Assembly (NCBI GenBank): GCA_002029295.1 | Contig: MZGW01000001.1 | Coordinates: 186,001-250,000, forward strand | DNA length: 64,000 nucleotides | Direction of reading: 5' to 3' | DNA from: Alkalithermobacter paradoxus | Lineage (GTDB): Bacteria > Bacillota > Clostridia > Peptostreptococcales > Peptostreptococcaceae | Shown: piece after piece, positions 26,405 to 36,204 of the stretch | Layout of the letters: each line of letters opens with the position of its first letter | Position numbering within the stretch: the first letter of the stretch is position 1 | Translations under genes and position numbers: made by a program | The notes under the pieces: model-generated | What the model was told of the DNA's origin: nothing | Database searches by the model: none | Seen by the model: the letters and a program-made list of their open reading frames with translations, nothing else

Positions 26405-26965
26405 ATGGACATAATAAAAGTTTGGATAAGTACTATTTTGATAGGAGCCTTTATAGTTAATGTTATAGAATTAATACTTCCATCTGGAAACTTAAAGCCG
26501 TATGTTAATTTAGTTTTGAGTTTTATGTTTATATTCATAATAATAACTCCTATTTCTAACTTTTTTAGCAAAGACATACCCTTAGAAGATAAGATACTTC
26601 AAAAATATAGTGACTTTCAATATAAATACCATCAAAGTGCAGCAACTTTAAATAATGTAAATCTTAAAGAAATAGAAACTAATTATTTTAACTACCTTAA
26701 AGAAACTTTAAACATAAAACTTAAAGATCATGGTTATGAGGTAGACAATATAGAAATCAAGGATAACGAGGTTAAGAACCTTACAATTAGGGAAATAAAA
26801 TTTAAAGAAAATAGTAATAATGAAAGTAATGAAGAAATAAAATTAAAGGAGAATGAAAGTTATAAAGAAGCATTTAAAAGTAAAGAAAGTCCAAATGAGG
26901 ACAATTTAAAAAATGAACTAAATCAGATTTTTAAAATATCTGTTGAAAAAATTAAAATAAACTAA
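26405..26965 (+). CDS. spoIIIAF: Stage III sporulation protein AF
   Basis: SpoIIIAF has two N-terminal membrane helices (about 7-25 and 36-54) and a soluble, highly charged C-terminal region thought to face the intermembrane space. In this 186-residue protein the tail is rich in Lys, Glu and Asn (KENSNNESNEEIKLKENES), which looks low-complexity and likely variable between species. AAGGAGGA precedes the ATG. Confidence 0.93.
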   Translation: MDIIKVWISTILIGAFIVNVIELILPSGNLKPYVNLVLSFMFIFIIITPISNFFSKDIPLEDKILQKYSDFQYKYHQSAATLNNVNLKEIETNYFNYLKETLNIKLKDHGYEVDNIEIKDNEVKNLTIREIKFKENSNNESNEEIKLKENESYKEAFKSKESPNEDNLKNELNQIFKISVEKIKIN

Positions 26966-26979
26966 TGTGAGGGATATGT

Positions 26980-27543
26980 ATGGAAAAGAAAAATTTAAAT
27001 AAAAATAAAATATACAATATTCTAGCTATAATACTAATTTCGGCTATATTATTAATAGCAATTTCAGATATTTTTCCTAGAAAATCTGGCGATACTCCTT
27101 CAAATGCCAAGTTAGTAATAAAAGATGAAATAAGTAAAGTACCTTCAACAAAAGAAGAACAACTTGAAGCTAGGCTAGAACAAATACTATCTAACATAGA
27201 TGGAGTTGGAAATGTAAAGGTTATGATAACATTTGAAACAGGTGGAGAAGTTATGCCAGGGTTTAACACAGTAGAATCAAGAGAAACTAGTGAAGAAAAT
27301 GATTCAAGTGGAGGAACTAGAGTTATAACAACTCAAAATATAACACAAACTATAGTTACACAAAATACAAACCAAGGAAATGAACCTATCTTACTGAAAA
27401 GAATAGAACCAGAGATAAAAGGAGTTATCGTTGTAGCGGAAGGAGCTGAAAATGTATATGTAAAAGAGAAACTATTCAATGCAGTTAGAACTGTTTTGCA
27501 AGTGCCAGGACATAAAGTAGAAGTATATTCTAAAAAAATATAA
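26980..27543 (+). CDS. spoIIIAG: Stage III sporulation protein AG
   Basis: SpoIIIAG forms a large ring in the intermembrane space of the forespore channel. The 187-residue protein has a short cytoplasmic N-terminus, one membrane helix (about 11-30), and a ring-building-motif domain split by a beta-rich insertion (EVMPGFNTVESRETSEE ... GGTRVITTQN). LEQILSNIDGVGNVKVMI is the family signature. It lies between spoIIIAF and spoIIIAH. Confidence 0.95.
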   Translation: MEKKNLNKNKIYNILAIILISAILLIAISDIFPRKSGDTPSNAKLVIKDEISKVPSTKEEQLEARLEQILSNIDGVGNVKVMITFETGGEVMPGFNTVESRETSEENDSSGGTRVITTQNITQTIVTQNTNQGNEPILLKRIEPEIKGVIVVAEGAENVYVKEKLFNAVRTVLQVPGHKVEVYSKKI

Positions 27544-27562
27544 AAACAGGGGGAATGTAATC

Positions 27563-28243
27563 ATGAAATCTATCAAAAATTTCCTAGGAGGAAGAAATTT
27601 TGTTGTATTTACTCTAGTAATGATGTTAATTTTAGTTGGAACAATCAACTACAATCTAAGCAAAAGATCATTACTTGAAACATCTAATGAATTAAGAGAA
27701 TACGAAAAAAGCATGATGGAAAATTTCAAAGAAGATATAGCTGTTGTTGAAGAAGGCGAAGAAATAGGAGAAGGTGTTACAACTGAGGACATTCAAATTG
27801 TAGATAGTAATAAAAGCGAAATAGAAGAGAAAGTAGCACAAACTAGTGCAAATATAGCTCAAGAATTAACTTCTAAAGAAAACATGGAAAAAACTACATA
27901 CTTTGTAGATATGAAGCTTAATAGAGAAAGACAAAGGGGAGAATTAATGGAAGAATTAGATAGAATAATAAGCAATCCATCTTCAAGTGAAAAAGGTAGA
28001 GAAGAAGCTTTAAATTACAAATTAGAATTAATAAAATTCAGAGAAGCTGAAGGAAATATAGAAAATTTACTAACAACTAGAGGATACGACAATCCAATAG
28101 TATATTTAAGTGAAAATATGGCAAACATCGTAATAAACAAGGAAACTTTAGATACTCAAGATATAGCTAAAATATCAGATATAGTTATGACTGAGACAAA
28201 TTTAACTTTAGATAAAATAAGAATAATGAACAGCAAAAGATAG
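27563..28243 (+). CDS. spoIIIAH: Stage III sporulation protein AH
   Basis: SpoIIIAH is anchored in the mother-cell membrane and binds forespore SpoIIQ across the intermembrane space, zipping the engulfing membranes together. The 226-residue protein has one N-terminal membrane helix (about 13-31), an acidic linker, and a C-terminal YscJ/FliF-like ring-building domain (about 120-226, NLLTTRGYDNPIVYLSENMANIVI). A GGGGGAATG ribosome site precedes the ATG. It is the last gene of the spoIIIA operon. Confidence 0.95.
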   Translation: MKSIKNFLGGRNFVVFTLVMMLILVGTINYNLSKRSLLETSNELREYEKSMMENFKEDIAVVEEGEEIGEGVTTEDIQIVDSNKSEIEEKVAQTSANIAQELTSKENMEKTTYFVDMKLNRERQRGELMEELDRIISNPSSSEKGREEALNYKLELIKFREAEGNIENLLTTRGYDNPIVYLSENMANIVINKETLDTQDIAKISDIVMTETNLTLDKIRIMNSKR

Positions 28244-28244
28244 T

Positions 28245-28273
28245 TTGTAAAATACATTTCCATTTGTTATAAT
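28245..28273 (+). promoter_or_regulatory. Sigma-A promoter of the yqhY-like gene
   Basis: TTGTAA and a perfect TATAAT are separated by 17 bases, 31 bases before the Asp23-family start. It lets this gene be expressed in growing cells independently of the spoIIIA operon. Confidence 0.75.
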
Positions 28274-28304
28274 TAACATATGAAAAGTTTTAGGGGGTGC
28301 ATCA

Positions 28305-28673
28305 ATGGAAAATAGAGAGTATGGCAACATAAAGATATCTGAAGATGTTATAGCAACTATCGCAAGCCTAGCAGCTTCTGAAATAGATGGAGTAGCATCT
28401 ATGAGTGGAGGCATCACTGGAAACATAACTGAAATCTTAGGTAAGAAGAATTTATCTAAAGGTGTGAAAGTTGTAGTTAATGAAGATGAGGTATTTATAG
28501 ATTTATTTGTATTAATTGAATACGGATTTGTTATACCTGACGTTGCTTGGAAAATTCAAGAAAATATAAAAAATACAGTAGAAACGATGGCTGGACTTAA
28601 AGTATCTGAAGTAAACGTTCATATCCAAGGAGTTAATTTCAAAAAAGAAAAAACTGAAGAAAATAATCAGTAA
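28305..28673 (+). CDS. yqhY: Asp23/Gls24 family protein (YqhY-like)
   Basis: This second Asp23/Gls24 protein has 122 residues with the family pattern SEDVIATIASLAASEIDGV, a central FIDLFVLIEYG strand pair and the closing LKVSEVNVHIQGVNF. In B. subtilis yqhY lies beside the accBC genes and nusB, and its loss disturbs fatty acid synthesis; here it sits between spoIIIAH and nusB and accBC is missing. A TTTAGGGGGTG ribosome site precedes the ATG. It ends in a terminator. Confidence 0.92.
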   Translation: MENREYGNIKISEDVIATIASLAASEIDGVASMSGGITGNITEILGKKNLSKGVKVVVNEDEVFIDLFVLIEYGFVIPDVAWKIQENIKNTVETMAGLKVSEVNVHIQGVNFKKEKTEENNQ

Positions 28674-28680
28674 ATAAATT

Positions 28681-28712
28681 TAACCCTCTGATAAGTCAGA
28701 GGGTTAGTTTTG
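28681..28712 (+). terminator. Terminator after yqhY
   Basis: TAACCCTCTGA pairs perfectly with TCAGAGGGTTA (11 bp, 4-base loop), followed by GTTTTGT. Confidence 0.88.
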
Positions 28713-28738
28713 TGTAATAGTACTTAGGAGGTATAAAG

Positions 28739-29143
28739 ATGAGCAGAAGAATAGGTAGAGAATTATGTATGAAATTATTTTATCAGCTAGAGGTAAACAA
28801 GGATTTTGGTAAGGAAAATATAGATAAGTTCATAGAAGAACACTCTCATGAGAATTTTGATAAGGAATATATACTTGAAGTTGCCAATAAGTTCATAGAA
28901 AATAATGAGTATATAGACAGTTTGATACAAAAACATTCTACTAGATGGAAATTAAATAGAATAGCTAAAGTAGATTTGAGTATATTAAGACTTGCTATAA
29001 CGGAAATTCTATATATAGAGAATATTCCATTTAAAGTATCTATAAATGAAGCTTTAGAGCTTGCAAAAATATACTCAGATAATGACTCGGCACCATTTAT
29101 CAACGGCTTATTAGGAAGTGTTGTAGATGAAATCGAAAAATAG
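28739..29143 (+). CDS. nusB: Transcription antitermination protein NusB
   Basis: NusB with S10 binds boxA RNA and assists antitermination on rRNA operons. The 134-residue all-helical protein begins MSRRIGRELCMKLFYQLEVN and contains WKLNRIAKVDLSILRLAITEIL and the closing SDNDSAPFINGLLGSVVDEI, all family signatures. An AGGAGGT ribosome site precedes the ATG. The 3' end overlaps the next gene by 17 bases. Confidence 0.96.
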   Translation: MSRRIGRELCMKLFYQLEVNKDFGKENIDKFIEEHSHENFDKEYILEVANKFIENNEYIDSLIQKHSTRWKLNRIAKVDLSILRLAITEILYIENIPFKVSINEALELAKIYSDNDSAPFINGLLGSVVDEIEK

Positions 29144-30089
29144 AATAGTTCTAGGAGTAGATACAAGCTGCTATACAACATCTATAGCAGCTGTTAGTTT
29201 AGATAAGGAGATATTAGTAAGTCAAAAAATTCAACTTAAAGTACAGCAAGGAAATAAAGGACTTAGACAGTCAGATGCAGTATATCAGCATGTAAATAAT
29301 TTAGGTGAAATATTTTCTATTTTAAGAGCATATAGAGAAGAATATGAAATAAAAGCTATATGTGTATCTACAAAGCCTAGACCATTAGAAAGCTCTTATA
29401 TGCCAGTTTTTAATGCAGGGTATAAATTTGCAAAAGCAATATCAGATATAATGGATATTCCTTTATATGAAAGTACTCATCAAGAAGGACATATAGAGGC
29501 AGGTTATATAGATACCAATATGAATGAAAATAAATTCATATGTGTGCATATATCTGGAGGTACTACAGAAATATTATTAGCAAAAAGGGAAAATGCTAAA
29601 TATAATCTTGAGATAATAGGAGAAAGTAAGGATATAAGTGCCGGGCAACTTATTGATAGAGTAGGAGTAAAATTGGGATACCCATTTCCAGCAGGCAAAT
29701 ATATAGATGAGAATGCTATAAATTTTAAGGAGAATATTAATGATATAAAAATATCATCAAGTGAAGGATATATAAATTTTTCAGGTGTAGAAACTAAAAT
29801 TTATGATATTATAAAAGAATATCCTAAAGAATATATATGTAAATTGACATTAGAATGCATAAACAAATCATTACTAAAATCATTAATATATTTATGTAAC
29901 AAGCACTATGTAAATAAAGTATTATTCGTAGGAGGAGTATCTTCAAGTAGATACATATCATCAGTGTTAAAGGATAGCCTTAATAAACATAATATATCTT
30001 CTTACTGGACAAGGCCTGAATATGCTACTGACAACGCTGTTGGAGTTGCGCTGATAGGTGCTCAAAGTATACTTTGTGGAGTTGAGTAA
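29127..30089 (+). CDS. TsaD-like (peptidase M22 / Kae1 family) paralogue
   Basis: The 320-residue protein has the ASKHA fold of TsaD, the enzyme that makes t6A in tRNA: LGVDTSCYTTSIAAV at the N-terminus, the metal-site motif THQEGHIEAG (HxxxH), VHISGGTTEIL, and a C-terminal VGGVSSSRYI. It is shorter and more divergent than typical TsaD (about 335-340 residues), and this nusB-linked gene is usually a second family member beside a true TsaD elsewhere; I see no TsaB or TsaE here. Its own function is not known to me. Translation is coupled to nusB, and the stop is one base before xseA. Confidence 0.82.
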   Translation: MKSKNRIVLGVDTSCYTTSIAAVSLDKEILVSQKIQLKVQQGNKGLRQSDAVYQHVNNLGEIFSILRAYREEYEIKAICVSTKPRPLESSYMPVFNAGYKFAKAISDIMDIPLYESTHQEGHIEAGYIDTNMNENKFICVHISGGTTEILLAKRENAKYNLEIIGESKDISAGQLIDRVGVKLGYPFPAGKYIDENAINFKENINDIKISSSEGYINFSGVETKIYDIIKEYPKEYICKLTLECINKSLLKSLIYLCNKHYVNKVLFVGGVSSSRYISSVLKDSLNKHNISSYWTRPEYATDNAVGVALIGAQSILCGVE

Positions 30090-30090
30090 A

Positions 30091-31299
30091 ATGAAACTTA
30101 AAGCTCTTTCTGTAACTGAGGCAAATGCATATATAAAGAGAATACTAGTAAATGATCCTATATTGTATAACTTGAAATTAAAGGGTGAGATATCAAATTA
30201 CAAAATGCATAGTAGTGGTAATGCGTACTTTTCTCTTAAAGATTCAAATTGTAAAATAAACTGTATAATGTTTAAAGGTAAAAATGCAAATAATATAAAA
30301 TTAGAAGATGGAATGAGTGTAATAGCATCTGGATATATATCTATATATGAAAAAGATGGAGCGTATCAATTCTATATAAATTCATTAGAAGTTGAAGGAT
30401 TAGGGAATTTATATGTCGAATTTATTAGATTAAAGGAGAAACTCGAAAATGAGGGTCTCTTTGATAAATCTTTGAAGAAAGATATACCTAAAATATCTAA
30501 CAATATAGGGGTAATAACATCGCCAACTGGAGCTGTTATAAGAGATATAATAAATGTAATAAGTAGAAGATATCCAAAAGTCAACATTAAATTATATCCT
30601 GTTTCTGTACAAGGTCAAAAATCTCCAGATGAAGTAGTGAAAGCTATAAACTTTTTCAACAAGTATAATAATGTAGATATGATAATTCTAGCAAGAGGTG
30701 GAGGGTCTATAGAAGAACTGTGGTCGTTTAATGATGAGAAAGTAGCAAGAAGTATATTTAGCTCAAACATTCCTATAATATCAGCTATAGGACATGAAAC
30801 TGACTTTACAATTGCTGACTTTGTATCAGACCTTAGGGCACCAACACCATCAGCTGCCGCAGAGGTTAGCGTACCATCATTAGTTGATATAAAATATAGT
30901 CTTGAAACTATAAAACATAGATTAGAAAAAATCTTAAAGGGAAACATAGATAATAGCAGATTTAAGTTAGATAGTATCAAAAAAAGATTAGATCTTACAC
31001 ATCCTACGTACATAATAAGAGAAAAAAGAATATTACTAGATAGTATAAATGAAAGTATAGAAAGAATAGCACAAAGAAATATAAAACTTAGAAAAGATGA
31101 TCTAAGACTCATAGGAAAAAATTTATATAATCTAAACCCTTTAGCTATAATGGATAGAGGATATACACTTGTCAAAAAAGAAAATACATTAATTAAAGAT
31201 CCAAATGTTTTAAATTCTGGAGACAAAATAAATATAGTATTCAAAAATGGAGATATAGATTGTATAGTAGATACTATAAATACAAATAAAGAGGTATGA
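30091..31299 (+). CDS. xseA: Exodeoxyribonuclease VII large subunit
   Basis: XseA is the catalytic subunit of the bidirectional single-strand exonuclease. The 402-residue protein has an N-terminal OB fold (about 1-100, [19 protein letters not shown]), the catalytic region with [32 protein letters not shown] and [28 protein letters not shown], then a long coiled-coil C-terminus. I chose the ATG at 30091, after GTTGAGTAAA; an earlier frame overlapping the previous gene adds no conserved sequence. xseB follows 4 bases later. Confidence 0.96.
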   Translation: MKLKALSVTEANAYIKRILVNDPILYNLKLKGEISNYKMHSSGNAYFSLKDSNCKINCIMFKGKNANNIKLEDGMSVIASGYISIYEKDGAYQFYINSLEVEGLGNLYVEFIRLKEKLENEGLFDKSLKKDIPKISNNIGVITSPTGAVIRDIINVISRRYPKVNIKLYPVSVQGQKSPDEVVKAINFFNKYNNVDMIILARGGGSIEELWSFNDEKVARSIFSSNIPIISAIGHETDFTIADFVSDLRAPTPSAAAEVSVPSLVDIKYSLETIKHRLEKILKGNIDNSRFKLDSIKKRLDLTHPTYIIREKRILLDSINESIERIAQRNIKLRKDDLRLIGKNLYNLNPLAIMDRGYTLVKKENTLIKDPNVLNSGDKINIVFKNGDIDCIVDTINTNKEV

Positions 31300-31303
31300 T
31301 GCT

Positions 31304-31522
31304 ATGACTTATGAAAAAGCATACAAAAAGTTAGAAGAAATACTTGAAAAATTAGAAGAAGGTACATCTTCTTTAGATGAATCACTAAAACTTTATGAAG
31401 AAGGTATAGCTCTTTATAGGCATTGTACGAAACTATTAGATTCAGCTGAAATGAAGATAACAAAGATAATAGAAAAAGATGATACTTTTGAAGAAATTGA
31501 TTTTACCTTTGAGGAGGAGTAA
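31304..31522 (+). CDS. xseB: Exodeoxyribonuclease VII small subunit
   Basis: XseB is a short helical protein; several copies coat the XseA coiled coil. The 72-residue product has the family signature [32 protein letters not shown] and an acidic tail. Its end overlaps the ribosome site of ispA (GAGGAGGAG), so the genes are tightly linked. Confidence 0.95.
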   Translation: MTYEKAYKKLEEILEKLEEGTSSLDESLKLYEEGIALYRHCTKLLDSAEMKITKIIEKDDTFEEIDFTFEEE

Positions 31523-31523
31523 T

Positions 31524-32414
31524 ATGCACTTTAAAGATGAGCTAAATAAAAGAAAAGGTTATTTTGAAAATAAAATGCAAGATTACATACCTGAGGTTGT
31601 AGGATATCAAAAAACTTTATTTGAATCTATGAAGTATAGCTTAGATGCAGGTGGTAAAAGATTAAGGCCAGTACTTATGATGGAAAGCTGCAAATTAGTA
31701 GGTGGAAATATAGATGATGTTATGCCTTTTGCAAGTGCTATAGAAATGATACATACATATTCTCTTATACATGATGACCTTCCTTGCATGGATGATGATG
31801 ATTTAAGAAGAGGAAAACTTACAAATCACAAAGTATTCGGAGAAGGAATGGCAGTTTTAGCAGGAGATGGGCTTTTGAACTTAGCTTTTGAAATAATGAC
31901 TAAAGCATCACTAGAAAATGAAAAGGAAAGTTATAAATTCTTAAAAGCTATGAATGAAATAGCAAAAGTTTCAGGTGTGTATGGAATGATAGGGGGACAA
32001 GCTGTAGATTTAGAGTGTGAAAATAAAAAAGTAGACAAGGATGTTTTAGATTTTATACATATGAATAAAACATCAGCAATGATAATAGGAGCTATGAGAT
32101 GTGGAGCTATAATTGGAGGAGCAAGTGAAAAGCAGCTAGAAAATATAACAAATTATGCTAGATGTATAGGGCTAGGATTTCAGATAGTAGATGATATACT
32201 TGATATAGTAGGAGATCAATCTAAGCTTGGAAAGAATATCGGGAGTGACGTAGAAAATAATAAATCTACATATCCATCTTTATTTGGACTAGAAACCTCA
32301 AAGCAAATGGCTATAGATTTGATAAAAGAAGCTAAAAGCTCGATAGCATCTTTTGAATCTAAGGCAGAATTTTTAAATAATTTAGCAGATTATATAGTGA
32401 GTAGGGACTGTTAG
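31524..32414 (+). CDS. ispA: Farnesyl diphosphate synthase (short-chain polyprenyl synthase)
   Basis: This enzyme joins isopentenyl diphosphate units to give geranyl and farnesyl diphosphate, precursors of undecaprenyl phosphate and quinones. The 296-residue protein carries the first Asp-rich motif DDLPCMDDDDLRRGKLTNH (about 84-102) and the second FQIVDDILDIVGD (about 220-232), plus GGKRLRPVL. I chose the ATG at 31524 behind GAGGAGGAG. Close linkage to dxs, which feeds the same pathway, supports the call. Confidence 0.95.
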   Translation: MHFKDELNKRKGYFENKMQDYIPEVVGYQKTLFESMKYSLDAGGKRLRPVLMMESCKLVGGNIDDVMPFASAIEMIHTYSLIHDDLPCMDDDDLRRGKLTNHKVFGEGMAVLAGDGLLNLAFEIMTKASLENEKESYKFLKAMNEIAKVSGVYGMIGGQAVDLECENKKVDKDVLDFIHMNKTSAMIIGAMRCGAIIGGASEKQLENITNYARCIGLGFQIVDDILDIVGDQSKLGKNIGSDVENNKSTYPSLFGLETSKQMAIDLIKEAKSSIASFESKAEFLNNLADYIVSRDC

Positions 32415-32431
32415 CTAAAGGAGGACTGAGA

Positions 32432-32881
32432 GTGGTTTTTATTGACGAAATTTCGAGAAATGAAGTGTTTATAGCTTGTATAACGGCTTGGTTTGTAGCA
32501 CAACTTCTAAAAGTTATATTAACACTAATCTTTGAAAACAGAGTAGATGTTTCTAGATTTGTAGGTTCTGGTGGGATGCCTAGTTCTCACTCATCGATAG
32601 TAACAAGCTTAACCACTGCTGTTGGATTGAAAAGAGGATATAGTTCTGTAGAATTTGCTATATCATTAGTTCTTGCATTAATTGTTATGTATGATGCAGC
32701 CGGAGTTAGGAGAGCAGTTGGAAAACAAGCACAAATATTAAATACTATGATAGAAGATATACATGCTCACAAAAAAGATGTATTCACTGAAGAAAGACTT
32801 AAGGAGCTTGTTGGGCATACTCCAATAGAAGTTTTAGCTGGTGCTTTACTTGGAATTATAATAGCTAATATAATGATTTAA
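32432..32881 (+). CDS. Divergent PAP2 family membrane protein (DUF212, YuiD-like)
   Basis: The 149-residue protein belongs to the divergent PAP2/vanadium haloperoxidase-like group. It has hydrophobic segments near the N-terminus (about 10-32), in the middle (about 68-88) and at the C-terminus (about 132-148), and the conserved phosphate-binding-type stretch GSGGMPSSHSS (about 45-55) with AAGVRRAVGKQA. A role as polyprenyl-phosphate phosphatase would fit between ispA and dxs, but substrate and activity are not established. It starts with GTG after AAAGGAGGACTGA. Confidence 0.85.
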   Translation: MVFIDEISRNEVFIACITAWFVAQLLKVILTLIFENRVDVSRFVGSGGMPSSHSSIVTSLTTAVGLKRGYSSVEFAISLVLALIVMYDAAGVRRAVGKQAQILNTMIEDIHAHKKDVFTEERLKELVGHTPIEVLAGALLGIIIANIMI

Positions 32882-32893
32882 TATATAATATAC

Positions 32894-32980
32894 ACCTTAG
32901 GCTAGTAGAAAAATACTATTAGCTAAGGTTTGTATTATATGAATATATATATATGTATCCTAGTAAATAACACTAGGGTA
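32894..32980 (+). other. Two stem-loops in the gap before dxs
   Basis: The first stem pairs ACCTTAG-GCTAGTAG with CTATTAGC-TAAGGT (32894-32929, one bulge). The second pairs TATCCTAGT with ACTAGGGTA (32956-32980). Neither has a clean T-run, so they are weak terminators or leader structures of dxs. Nothing else is visible in this 172-base gap. Confidence 0.5.
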
Positions 32981-33053
32981 TATTTATATGTATTTTGATT
33001 ACAATTGATAATATATAGAACTTAGAATATATATTAGAAAGAGAGATGAAGTA

Positions 33054-34910
33054 ATGTATAAATATTTAGATCATATAAATACTCCACAGGACATAAAAAA
33101 ACTTAATATACAGGAATTAAATGTTTTGTCTAATGAAATAAGAAAATTTCTGGTTAAGTCAGTATCGAAAACTGGTGGGCATTTAGCTCCAAATCTAGGA
33201 GTAGTAGAGCTTACACTAGCACTTCATTATGTATTCCAAAGTCCAAAAGATAAGCTTATCTGGGATGTTGGGCATCAATCTTATGTTCACAAGATAATAA
33301 CTGGAAGAAAAGATAAATTTCACACATTAAGACAGTTCAATGGAATAAGCGGATTTCCAAAAAAGAGCGAAAGCATCCACGATATATTTGACACAGGTCA
33401 TAGTAGTACTTCAATATCTACAGGACTTGGACTTGCACTAGCAAGAGATATAAAAAAGGAAGACAATCATGTTATTTCTATAATAGGGGACGGAGCCTTA
33501 ACTGGTGGTATGGCTTTTGAGGCATTAAACCATTTAGGACATGTCAAAACAAATATGATAGTTATATTAAATGATAATGAAATGTCTATATCAAAAAACG
33601 TTGGAAGTATATCAAACTACTTATTTGACATTAGGACAAATAAAGCGTACAAAAAGATAAAGGATGAATTTGAGCACATAACAAGCTACATACCTAAAAT
33701 AGGAAAGACATTTTATAGAACTGCTGGTAAGGTTAAAGATACTGTGAAATACTTTATGATACCAGGTGCACTATTTGAAGAAATGGGAATAAAGTATTTT
33801 GGTCCAATAGATGGACATAATTTAGATGAACTTATAAATGTACTTAAAAGTATAAAGAAGCTAGAAGGACCAGTACTTGTTCATGTTGTTACTAAAAAGG
33901 GAAAAGGATATAGATTTGCAGAAGAACATCCAGATAAATATCATGGAGTTAGTCCATTTAGAGTAGATAAAGGTATAACTGAAAGTCAAAGTATCTCATA
34001 TTCTAATACAGCTGGAAACAAATTGCTAGAACTTGCAAAGAAAGATGATAGAGTTATAGCGATAACAGCAGCTATGCCATCAGGTACAGGGCTAAGTGAA
34101 TTTAAAGAAGCATATCCAGAAAGATTTTTTGATGTAGGTATAGCAGAAGGACATGCAGTAACATTTGCAGCAGGTCTTGCAGCGAATGGCTTAAGACCAT
34201 ATTTTGCCGTATATTCTACTTTCCTACAAAGATCATACGACCAGATAATACATGATATGTGTATTCAGAATTTACCAGTAACTTTATTAATAGATAGAGC
34301 TGGTTTAGTAGGAGATGATGGTGAAACTCATCATGGGGTGTTTGATTTGAGTTACTTAAGTTCTATGCCTAACATAAAAGTAATGGCACCTAAAGATAAA
34401 AAAGAACTTGAAAAGATGATAGAATACTCTCTAAAAGTAGATTCTCCAGTTGCAATAAGATATCCAAGGGGAGAGGCTATAGTATTAGAAAGTGAAGATA
34501 GTAACTTAGATATTGAAAAGTGGGAAATCTTATCAAAAGGTGAGAATATAGCTATACTAGCTATAGGAGCTATGGTACAAAAAGCATTAGCAGCTAAAGA
34601 AATACTTCTCAATAAAGGTATAAATATAACTGTTGTGAATGGAAGATGCTTAAAACCTCTAGACCATGAAGGATTAGATGATATAATAAAATCTCATAAA
34701 TGCATATTTACAGTTGAAGACAATGTATTAAGTGGTGGATTTGGAAGTCAAATAAATCTTTATTTGAATAGTGTAGGTTTTAAAGGATCTATAACTAATA
34801 TAGGGTTACCAGATAAATTCATTGAACATGGAAAAGTAGATATACTTTATGATAAATACGGTCTATCATCTGAGAAGATAGCACAAAAAATCATTGAAGA
34901 AATACAGTGA
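33054..34910 (+). CDS. dxs: 1-deoxy-D-xylulose-5-phosphate synthase
   Basis: Dxs condenses pyruvate and glyceraldehyde 3-phosphate, the first step of the MEP isoprenoid pathway. The 618-residue thiamine diphosphate enzyme has [14 protein letters not shown] (about 42-55), the [16 protein letters not shown] cofactor-binding motif (about 148-163), the catalytic-domain [15 protein letters not shown], and the C-terminal transketolase domain ending VLSGGFGSQ. Length is typical (about 620). It follows ispA and precedes tlyA, a frequent Firmicutes order. Confidence 0.97.
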   Translation: MYKYLDHINTPQDIKKLNIQELNVLSNEIRKFLVKSVSKTGGHLAPNLGVVELTLALHYVFQSPKDKLIWDVGHQSYVHKIITGRKDKFHTLRQFNGISGFPKKSESIHDIFDTGHSSTSISTGLGLALARDIKKEDNHVISIIGDGALTGGMAFEALNHLGHVKTNMIVILNDNEMSISKNVGSISNYLFDIRTNKAYKKIKDEFEHITSYIPKIGKTFYRTAGKVKDTVKYFMIPGALFEEMGIKYFGPIDGHNLDELINVLKSIKKLEGPVLVHVVTKKGKGYRFAEEHPDKYHGVSPFRVDKGITESQSISYSNTAGNKLLELAKKDDRVIAITAAMPSGTGLSEFKEAYPERFFDVGIAEGHAVTFAAGLAANGLRPYFAVYSTFLQRSYDQIIHDMCIQNLPVTLLIDRAGLVGDDGETHHGVFDLSYLSSMPNIKVMAPKDKKELEKMIEYSLKVDSPVAIRYPRGEAIVLESEDSNLDIEKWEILSKGENIAILAIGAMVQKALAAKEILLNKGINITVVNGRCLKPLDHEGLDDIIKSHKCIFTVEDNVLSGGFGSQINLYLNSVGFKGSITNIGLPDKFIEHGKVDILYDKYGLSSEKIAQKIIEEIQ

Positions 34911-34927
34911 AAGGGAATTTGACAAAT

Positions 34928-35728
34928 ATGAAGAAAAGATTAGACGTATTGTTAGTTGAAGGCGGGTATTTTGATAGCAGAGAAAAAGCAAGAAAGTCTA
35001 TAATGGCAGGTCTTGTATTTGTAGATGGACAAAGAGTAGATAAGTCTGGAACTAATGTAGATGACAATTCAAAAATAGAAGTTAAGGGAGATGCAATCCC
35101 ATATGTAAGTAGAGGTGGCCTAAAGCTTGAAAAGGCAATAAAAAACTTTGAAATAGATTTAAAGGATAAAGTATGTCTTGATATAGGTGCCTCAACAGGT
35201 GGATTTACCGATTGTATGCTTCAAAATGGAGCAAAAAAAGTATTTTCTATAGATGTTGGATACGGTCAACTTGCTTGGAAATTAAGACAAGATGATAGAG
35301 TTGTATGTATGGAAAGAACAAACATAAGGCACGTAAAACCTGAAGATATAAATGAATTAGCTGATTTTGCTTCAATAGATGTTTCGTTTATATCACTAAA
35401 ATTAGTTCTTCCTAGTGTAAGGCAATTAGTTAAAGATGAAGGTTATGTAGTTGCTTTAATTAAACCTCAGTTTGAAGCTGGTAGAGAAAAAGTAGGAAAA
35501 AAGGGTGTAGTAAGAGAAAAACAAACTCATATAGAAGTAGTTCAAAATATATTAGATATCACAAATGAAATAGGATTTGAAATATTAAAGCTTGACTATT
35601 CGCCTATAAAAGGACCGGAAGGAAATATAGAGTACCTTATGTATATCAAAAAAAGTGAGAATCCTATTAAGTGTAATTATGAAGATATAGTCTTAGATGT
35701 TGTGAATAAATCTCACGAAAAACTTTAG
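34928..35728 (+). CDS. tlyA: TlyA family rRNA methyltransferase
   Basis: TlyA proteins 2'-O-methylate cytidines in 16S and 23S rRNA in mycobacteria; Firmicutes members (YqxC) are less studied. The 266-residue protein has an N-terminal S4 RNA-binding domain (MKKRLDVLLVEGGYFDSREKARK, about 1-60) and a FtsJ-like Rossmann domain with the SAM motif LDIGASTGGFTDCMLQNGA (about 87-105). I prefer the ATG at 34928 because it begins the conserved S4 sequence; a GTG at 34907 that overlaps dxs would add seven residues. The nadK gene often found between tlyA and argR in Clostridium is absent. Confidence 0.92.
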   Translation: MKKRLDVLLVEGGYFDSREKARKSIMAGLVFVDGQRVDKSGTNVDDNSKIEVKGDAIPYVSRGGLKLEKAIKNFEIDLKDKVCLDIGASTGGFTDCMLQNGAKKVFSIDVGYGQLAWKLRQDDRVVCMERTNIRHVKPEDINELADFASIDVSFISLKLVLPSVRQLVKDEGYVVALIKPQFEAGREKVGKKGVVREKQTHIEVVQNILDITNEIGFEILKLDYSPIKGPEGNIEYLMYIKKSENPIKCNYEDIVLDVVNKSHEKL

Positions 35729-35742
35729 TAGGAGGATTTAAA

Positions 35743-36189
35743 TTGAAATTAATTAGACAAGCTAAGGTTCTTGAAATAATTAAAAACAAGGAAATAGAAA
35801 CACAAGATGAACTTGCAGAAGAACTTATAAGACTTGGGTTTACTGTTACTCAAGCAACTGTTTCAAGAGACATAAAGGAGCTAAAATTAGTCAAAGTATT
35901 ATCATCAAGTGGTAAATATAAATATGCACACCTTAAAAAAGATAGCAAAAATCTATCAGATATATTGATTAAGCTAATAAAAGAAGTATTGATATCTGTA
36001 GATTTTTCTGAGAATATAATTTGTCTTAAGACTATTTCAGGATCTGCACAAATAGTAGCTAGCACAATAGACTCTTTAGAAATAGAGGAAGTAATTGGAA
36101 CTATAGGTGGGGTGGATACTGTATTTATATTGCTAAGAAGTAAAGATGATATAAATAAGATGATGGATAAATTTAGAAAATTATTGTAG
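35743..36189 (+). CDS. argR: Arginine repressor ArgR/AhrC
   Basis: ArgR is a hexameric repressor/activator that senses arginine. The 148-residue protein has a winged-helix DNA-binding domain (about 1-70, QDELAEELIRLGFTVTQATVSRDIKEL) and a C-terminal arginine-binding and oligomerisation domain (about 80-148, with GTIGGVDTVFIL). It starts with TTG after TAGGAGGA. Its position between tlyA and recN is typical of Firmicutes and does not indicate function. Confidence 0.96.
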   Translation: MKLIRQAKVLEIIKNKEIETQDELAEELIRLGFTVTQATVSRDIKELKLVKVLSSSGKYKYAHLKKDSKNLSDILIKLIKEVLISVDFSENIICLKTISGSAQIVASTIDSLEIEEVIGTIGGVDTVFILLRSKDDINKMMDKFRKLL

Positions 36190-36204
36190 AATAGGGGGGT
36201 TAAC

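Noticed and set aside
32882-33053. Riboswitch or T-box before dxs
   Set aside because: Only two short AT-rich stem-loops are visible, with no conserved riboswitch core or T-box sequence.
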